Origin: Cryptomeria japonica | Lineage: Eukaryota; Streptophyta; Pinopsida; Cupressales; Cupressaceae | Direction: 5' to 3' | NCBI RefSeq assembly: GCF_030272615.1 | Contig: NC_081405.1 | Span: 606,644,677 to 606,708,676 of the forward strand | Length of the DNA: 64,000 nt | In this document: piece by piece, positions 58,225 to 64,000 of the stretch | Layout of the letters: every line of letters starts with the position of its first letter | How positions within the stretch are numbered: position 1 is the stretch's first letter | Position numbers and translations under genes: made by a program | Notes under the pieces: generated by a model | Seen by the model: only the letters and a program-made list of their open reading frames with translations | Database searches by the model: none | Told to the model about the DNA's origin: nothing

Positions 58225-58905
58225 CTAAAAAAATTTGATTCTAGCACGACCACACAAATTAGTATGAATAAGATCAAGAACATCATTATATTTGTCTTGT
58301 ATACTCTTAAAAGAATTAATGACTTGCTTTCCCATTTGGCATTCCTTACATATCAGATTATAAGGATTTACAATCTTAGGTATATCTCTAACTTCCTTAA
58401 TAGAACTAATCTTTACAATGCAATCAAAATTCACATGACACAACCTCTTATGCCATAGCCAACTCTCATCAATTTGTGCAATCAAACATGTTTTCTCACT
58501 GGAGTTCAAATGAAAGATATTACCTTTAGTCTGAGTACCGGTTGCAATCTCCAATCTAGATTTGTTGACAATCTTACATTTTCCATCCTTGAACTGTAAT
58601 TGAAATCCCTTATCCACCAACTATCCTATAGTCAAAACATTATGCCTTAAACCTTCAACATAGTATACATTGTCAATGTTATGCTTACCATCCAATGATA
58701 TAGTTCCTCTTCCCTTGATCATGCATTCTTTGTCATCTCCAAATCTAACCAGACCACCATCAAATTCTTGCAAAGATAAAAACTTCCTTTTGGCTCCAGT
58801 CATATGATATGAACATCCACTATCAATCACCCATTCATCCTTGTATTCAAATTTAGCAGCAAGGACCTTCTCTTCAAGTACCAGATCATTTTCCTTGATA
58901 GCCAA
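58225..58905 (-). pseudogene. C1 protease and integrase zinc-binding domain
   Basis: The protease shows WVIDSGCSYHMTG (D-S-G active site) and GRGTISLDG in 58905-58621. After a stop near 58620 the pre-integrase domain reads LWHKRLCHVNFD and CKECQMGKQ, the HHCC finger of copia. Confidence 0.88.
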
Positions 58906-58947
58906 GAATACTCGTTCCTTTCCATTACCGGATCCACTAGCAGAATT

Positions 58948-59984
58948 TTATGTCGGTTCATCATCAGAATCAGTCACACTTTCCTCATCAGTAAAGTCAC
59001 ATGATTTGTCTTTGTTTCTCCTGTACTTATCCTTGTTCTGATAATCATGGTTAGGCCTAAAAGATCTTCTAGCTCTTTCTTCAAATCTTGAATTCCTTTC
59101 AGGACATCTAGATGCAAAATGACCTATCTTATTACATGCAAAACATTTAAAAGGTGATTTTCCTTCATACTTACTTCCTGTCAGTCCTTTAGGTACTTCT
59201 CTAGAAAATAAGGCTTCAAGTTTCTTAAACTCTTCATCTTCTTTCTTCATATCCTCTAGTTTCTTTGCATATAAAGATTTCCAATCACTCTTGCTGGTAA
59301 ATGCATGAAAAGAAGGTTTAGATTTTGCAGCTCCAAAAGGTCCAAATTCCTCAAGCTCAAAGGGAGATAACTTTCTAACCAAGGTATCCCTATTAACAAA
59401 AGTGTTTTCCATAGTTCTTAACTCATTAATTGCAGTAGCATTCATCTTATAAGTCGGTGGTAAATCTCTCAATACTTTAGAAACTATTTCATCTTCACTT
59501 AGAGATCCACCACAACACTAAATTCCATGACAATTTCATTGACTCTTTCCATAAAAGCAGTAACCCTTTCATTTTCTTTCATCTTTGGGTTCTCATACCT
59601 CTCTCAGTAACCATCATGTTTAGCAATTTTAATAGTAGGTTCACCTTCATTTAGAGTCTCCAATTTGTCCCATATAGTATTTGTAGTTGATTTGTCAGTT
59701 AGTCCCACTATTTGATGATCAGAAAGTGCACATAAAAGGGCTTCTCTAGCTCTAAATTAATTCTCAAGCTCTTTATCTAGGTTTGCTAGAGGATAATTTT
59801 TAGATGATGAATTAAAAGGTGTAACTCCTTTCTCATTGATCTCCCAAATTTCCTTTCCAAGACATCTCAGATGAGTCTCCATCTGAATCTTCCATACCCT
59901 GTAATTTGTTCCATCAAGCCTAGGAATTTCTCTCCAAAAAATAGTTGCAGATGTACTTGATGAAATTGAACTATTAGATGCCAT
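58948..59984 (-). pseudogene. gag: C1 gag
   Basis: It starts at 59984 with MASNSSISSS and PRLDGTNYRVWKIQMETHL, the copia gag N-terminus. It is stopped near 59756, then resumes through the central region to LPPTYKMNATAINELRTM (59472 onward), an Lys/Glu-rich coiled-coil-like stretch and the knuckle CFACNKIGHFASRC (about 59150-59110), ending in an acidic DEESVTDSDDEPT. Confidence 0.85.
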
Positions 59985-60040
59985 AGGATCTTCCTCAAGT
60001 GGTTAATATTTTGCAAAGAGGACCAAGCTCTAATACCAAT

Positions 60041-61295
60041 TGTTAGACAGCTCAGATAACCTGAGGACAATTGAGAGGGGGGGTTGAATTAGTTGTAAAC
60101 AGATTACAAAACTTTAAGCATTCAAAATGTTATTATCGGAACACATAAACTCAATACCAGGATGTATAAACTAAATATTGGAATAACAGATATAGAAATT
60201 AAGCTTAAACATAAATCACATAATAGTTACCATCCATCCATAACACATGACACCAAGATTTGTATATGGAAAACTTGGTAAAGGGAAAAACCACTGTGAG
60301 AAGTCTACCAATAGTTAGATAATACTTATGTAGTAAATATGTGATTACAAATGAGGGGTTTGCACATGCAGGAAGGCCAACAGCCTAGAGCGCACTGCTC
60401 ATCACAAAAGGAGCCTCACTAACTACAAAAGAAATCTAGACTATAATCTGGAAAGAAGAGTGAACTACAAAGATAACATCTCCTATGCCTAAGTATAGTT
60501 CTGGTTAAGCTTAGTACCAGAGGTCTTAAACCTCTTTCACCAACCCAATCCAATCACCTATGATCAACCAAAGCCTCTGCATATGATTACATGCTTATTT
60601 GCACACAGATTATCACATAACCCAATACCCTAACTATGATCTACAAAGAGATCTTACATCATGTTTATACCAACCCAGGACCTAAACAATTAGGTCGACC
60701 ACCTAAAAGATAATACAATAGATTCATAACATAAACCCATAATCCAATGATCAACCAAGTCAGTCTGAGACCGAAACAACATAATCCAATCAATAAATCC
60801 AACTGGTAACGCATTGAGATCATCCACCAACACGTTACATAAACCGGTCCATGACCTAGTAAAATAAGACCAGACCCAAAATAGGTCACCATAAGCCAAA
60901 TCCAACAACACAGATCAATAAGAACATGAACAAGATAACCAACAACATCCTGAAAGCCATCTAGAAGCCACACCAACACCACTTATCACCTACATTAAAA
61001 GATCTTCAACAAAGCTCTACCGATAAAACCCTTACCGGTGACCAAAAGGCTTATTAGAACAAATGATAGCATCTGAGTCATCAAATCCCAAACCAACTGA
61101 TCGTGATATGTATTAGGAACCCATGAATGACCAATCCAAACCAATTCCACAAACCAAAGCATACCAAATCAATATCATTATCCAACCACTCTACCGAAAC
61201 CAACCAAAAACTAATAAATAACCAAAACAGCTAGTGTCGACATCAAAGACAAAAAATCAATGCAACACATAATCAATCCCTCCAAATTGCCAACA
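60041..61295 (-). repeat. C1 5' LTR
   Basis: 1255 bases, TGTTAGACAG at 60041 and TTGCCAACA at 61295. It has the GAGAGGGGGGGTTGAATTAG segment (60073) and ATGGAAAACTTG..GGGAAAAACCA (60266-60293). Confidence 0.85.
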
Positions 61296-61308
61296 CCATC
61301 TTCCTTCT

Positions 61309-62093
61309 CTAACACAGAATCAAAATTGTACTTCTTCTTTTTCTTCTTATTTTCTTCTTTGCAGTCCTTATGGATGTGTCCTGGTTACAACAACTCCAAC
61401 AAATAACTTTGGACTTTCCAAGAGATTTTGATCTCCCTTTGGACTTGGATTTATTACTCTTCTCGTTCTTCTTGCCTTTTTCCTTAGGTCTTCCATGAAC
61501 AGTTAGGGCTTCCATAAAAATTATGGATACCTTCCTCTGCATCGCTTCAAAAAGTAGGGCACCCACCACATCTTCAAACTTCAAAACAACAGTACTACTG
61601 ATATCCATAACAAGAGAATCCCATGAATTAGACAAAGATCAAAGCAAGATCTGACATTTATCCTCTTCATCCATCTTAATACCAACAAATAAAAATTTAG
61701 CCACCAACATATTAAATGCTTCCAGTTGGTTTGCAATTCGTCCACCCTCTTCTATCTTCAAAGAATATAATTTCTTCCTCAAGAAAAATTGATTTATAAG
61801 GATTTTGCTTGATACATCTCATCAAACTTAGTCCATAGCTTTTGTGCAGAGTTCTCTTCATGGATATTGATCAAAATAGAGTTTGGCAAGCATAATCTTA
61901 TTAGACCCTTCTCTTTATGGTCCATAACATCATATTGAGCAGTCATAGTAGGATCTGAGGATCTTGAGATATTCACATCAACAACATCTCACAAATCTTG
62001 ATCTATTAGCAGATCTTTCATCTTCAACTTCCACATCTCAAAATTACTTCCATTAAATTTATCCACCTCTATTCTCCCTGATGAACTTGGCAT
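61309..62093 (-). pseudogene. gag: C3 gag
   Basis: It starts MPSSSGRIEVDKFNGSNFEMWKLKM territory at 62093, typical of copia gag (F.G.NF..WK..M), with a TGA after about 30 codons. It continues NISRSSDP...ENSAQKLWTKFDEMYQ (61976-61794), is broken again, and ends with a Lys/Ser-rich stretch and a decayed knuckle (VICWSCCNQD, 61380). It is inactive. Confidence 0.8.
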
Positions 62094-62217
62094 TTGAAAA
62101 TTCCTGCAACAAGATCAAAAAGTGTCTTCTGCACAAGCTCCCACTCAAGTCTAGATTAGTTCAAAAAACCCAACAACCCACAACTGAAACCAAAGGTGAT
62201 CCAGCTCTGATACCACT

Positions 62218-63001
62218 TGTAAGGAAGTTAAGTAGTGAAACAACTTCCTACACTAACCTTGAGAGGATGGTATTGCAATTTTTTTTACAAATTGTTACAA
62301 CCATTATGGAAACTTAAAATAAATAAGCATAATAACATTCATACCACAACATAGTGATTTATGTGCGGAAAACCCTTTTGGAAGAAAAAACCCACACTCC
62401 AAAAGCCGCCCAATATATTATTTAGCAATCAATAAAAGATTACAATATACTTACAAAGAAATCTCTTTGCAGGAGTATCACTAATCAAAGATTCAGAGGT
62501 AATTCAATTTCCATAAGACTTACACACAACTTGTATCTCACGCACCTCATATATAGGAGATACAATACAAGAAATTGTCAAACAATATTACAAAACCATG
62601 GGCTAAAACCACCCATTCAAGTATAGCTGACCTTATCTCCAATCTAGATGCCTTATGACATATCAAAACACATCTCAATATGTGTCCCTCCCTTTTACAG
62701 CTCATTTATGTGTCTGATGCATTTTATATTTCCTATTTCAGGAGTCCAAACATTCAGAGGCCATAACTTGTGAACCGTGTGTCCGATTGATGAATCATTT
62801 GAAGTGTTGGAAAGCTCGTGAAGTTCTCTATCACCTTGTGAACTACTAAACTATTTATGCCCACTTTTTAGGACATTTTGGAGGATCTAAAGTCCTCAAA
62901 ATTAAATTTAAACCTTTCAGCGCACCCTCAAAAATCAAAAACTTTAATATCTTGAAAACTAGTTGTGATCTTTTGACGTAACTTTATCAGTATGCTTATA
63001 T
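62218..63001 (-). repeat. C3 5' LTR, interrupted by C4
   Basis: It begins TGTAAGGAAG at 62218 next to the primer site. It contains ATGTGCGGAAAACCC and GAAAAAACCCACAC (62350-62395). The far end is missing because the C4 LTR starts at 63002. Confidence 0.7.
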
Positions 63002-64000
63002 TGTTGGCAACAATGCAAAAAACTTAGAGGGGGGGTGAATCATTTTTCTCAAAACTTTTTGTAACTAAACCACAAATCAGATCTGCAACTTAACAATGAA
63101 AGCATAAAACATCACCACATCAACAATACACACAACACTGAGATTTTTTACATGGAAAACCCGGTTAAGGGAAAAACTATGATGGTAACACACCCACAAT
63201 GAGATAATAACCTATTAGAAGTAAGTGAAATAATACAATGGGGAGTGCACATGCATTCGGGCATACTGCCTAGAGCTCACTGCTCAAATTACAAAACCCA
63301 AAGGGATACAACCATTAGGGAAGGTTCACTACCTTGGAAGAAGTCTCACTGACTAACAAAAACATTCATATTACATCTGGGGAATCATGAACTGATGGAA
63401 TAACATCCCGACATGCCTGAGTATAGTTTCGGTTAATCTTACTGTCTGATCTTCTCTGCAACACACTTATTCACATTTTCGAAGGATCAAAAAATTGTTC
63501 GCACACTTACATTCGAATTCATTTGTAGATACCACATAGATGCCTCATAGAATGATTATTACATACATTTATACAAGTCATCAACCTCTATTTCAAGGTC
63601 ATCTCAATGCATGTTACATATTACAAAAAAATAATCATATGCTACAATAATTCATGTGGACCAAAACAATGTTGGTTGAGACATAGTCTGGACATAAACA
63701 ACAACCACAAATATGAAACAACTCCAAGAATTATGCCTCAAACATTCGCAACATGCTACACCAACATGAATGTCACATAACATGAAGAACATCACCGGAC
63801 ATGAGAAAATTTTAAATAACATGCATAATGATCAATGTGGACCACCAATACGCATAACACACAATATAGAAACATCCATAAGCAATGTAAATCACATCAT
63901 AACAACTTGCATTACAAGAATCATCATTATATCTATAACAGATCTTCAAAAACACTCAAAACTAACAAATTGAAATATTTGCATCTATATTTCCAAATCA
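63002..64000 (-). repeat. C4: copia LTR of the C2 family, runs to or past the window edge
   Basis: It starts TGTTGGCAACAATG at 63002, like C2 (10861), with AGAGGGGGGGTGAATCA and ACATGGAAAACCCGG..GGGAAAAACTA. No primer site lies at its left, so it is a 3' LTR of a minus-strand element or a solo LTR. At 999 bases it is about as long as C2, so its end should be close to the edge. Confidence 0.7.

Larger units (their letters stand above)
54277..61295 (-). mobile_element. C1: full-length, decayed Ty1/copia retrotransposon
   Basis: Order on the minus strand: 5' LTR 61295-60041, primer site TGGTATTAGAGC (60038-60027, one mismatch to the initiator tRNA-Met site), gag, protease, integrase, RT, RNase H, polypurine tract AAAGGGGGAGAT (55453-55442), 3' LTR 55441-54277. 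The integrase-before-RT order is diagnostic of copia. Every domain is interrupted by stops. The flanks do not match (ATTCA left, CCATC right), so one side has been rearranged after insertion. Confidence 0.88.
61296..63001 (-). mobile_element. C3: 5' end of another copia element (5' LTR, primer site, gag)
   Basis: LTR from 63001 to 62218 (incomplete at the 63001 side), primer site TGGTATCAGAGC (62215-62204), then gag from ATG 62093. At 61295 the gag runs into the C1 LTR. C3 pol is not found on the other side of C1. Confidence 0.75.

Noticed and set aside
1-64000. Host genes, tRNA, rRNA or bacterial-type operons
   Set aside because: All coding-like segments belong to retroelements or PMD copies; no tRNA cloverleaf or rRNA sequence was recognised. 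The only tRNA-like matches are primer sites.

Overview
This window is plant nuclear DNA made almost entirely of LTR retrotransposons. I see no host housekeeping gene, tRNA, rRNA or CRISPR. The plant assignment rests on Ty3/gypsy Tat-type pol with two RNase H domains, Ty1/copia elements primed by initiator tRNA-Met, and a plant mobile domain (PMD) gene. The depth of nesting suggests a large, repeat-rich genome such as a conifer's, but the species cannot be read from the sequence.

Layout. (1) 1-10741: two gag-only gypsy elements of one family, called TRG here. TRG-1 (+) is inserted in opposite orientation into TRG-2 (-). TRG-2 itself sits in the gag start of a copia element (C2, -) whose PBS and 5' LTR follow to 11838. 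(2) 11839-14216: an unrecognised broken ORF, a copia gag scrap and a truncated copia LTR (+). (3) 14217-20112: one LTR of a Tat family (called L) followed by a mosaic of short shuffled pieces of that family's LTR, leader, gag and PMD exon 1. (4) 20113-33861: Tat element G3 (-), with 3' LTR, PPT, a long 3' region carrying an antisense PMD gene, then integrase, archaeal-type RNase H, RNase H, RT, a G-patch-like linker, protease and gag. A solo copia LTR with a perfect target duplication interrupts it at 29595-31067. (5) 33862-40916: tandem and inverted copies of the G3 3' region, forming the 3' part of a second Tat element (G4, +). Its 3' LTR (40917-41410 plus 52626 onward) is split by (6) 41411-52625: G5 (-), a complete young 11.2-kb LTR element with a 5-bp target duplication, about 99% similar LTRs, no pol, and one long proline/serine-rich ORF of unknown function. 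(7) 53241-54276: gypsy 3' end debris. (8) 54277-61295: decayed but complete-length copia C1 (-), whose right end lies in the gag of copia C3 (61296-63001). The 5' LTR of C3 is in turn interrupted by another copia LTR (C4, 63002-64000).

How the parts relate. TRG and G5 lack RT and integrase, so they must borrow them. G5 shares its polypurine tract and LTR terminus with the Tat family of G3/G4, which makes that family the likely helper. The most unusual observations are: an antisense PMD gene with its own TATA box and a predicted phase-0 intron inside a Tat retrotransposon; a GT-AG segment present in the TRG-1 LTR and exactly missing from the TRG-2 LTR, as if spliced out before reverse transcription; and the G5 ORF with its palindromic repeat arrays. 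Coordinates of LTR ends come from TG..CA termini, PBS, PPT and target duplications read by eye. Percent identities are visual estimates.
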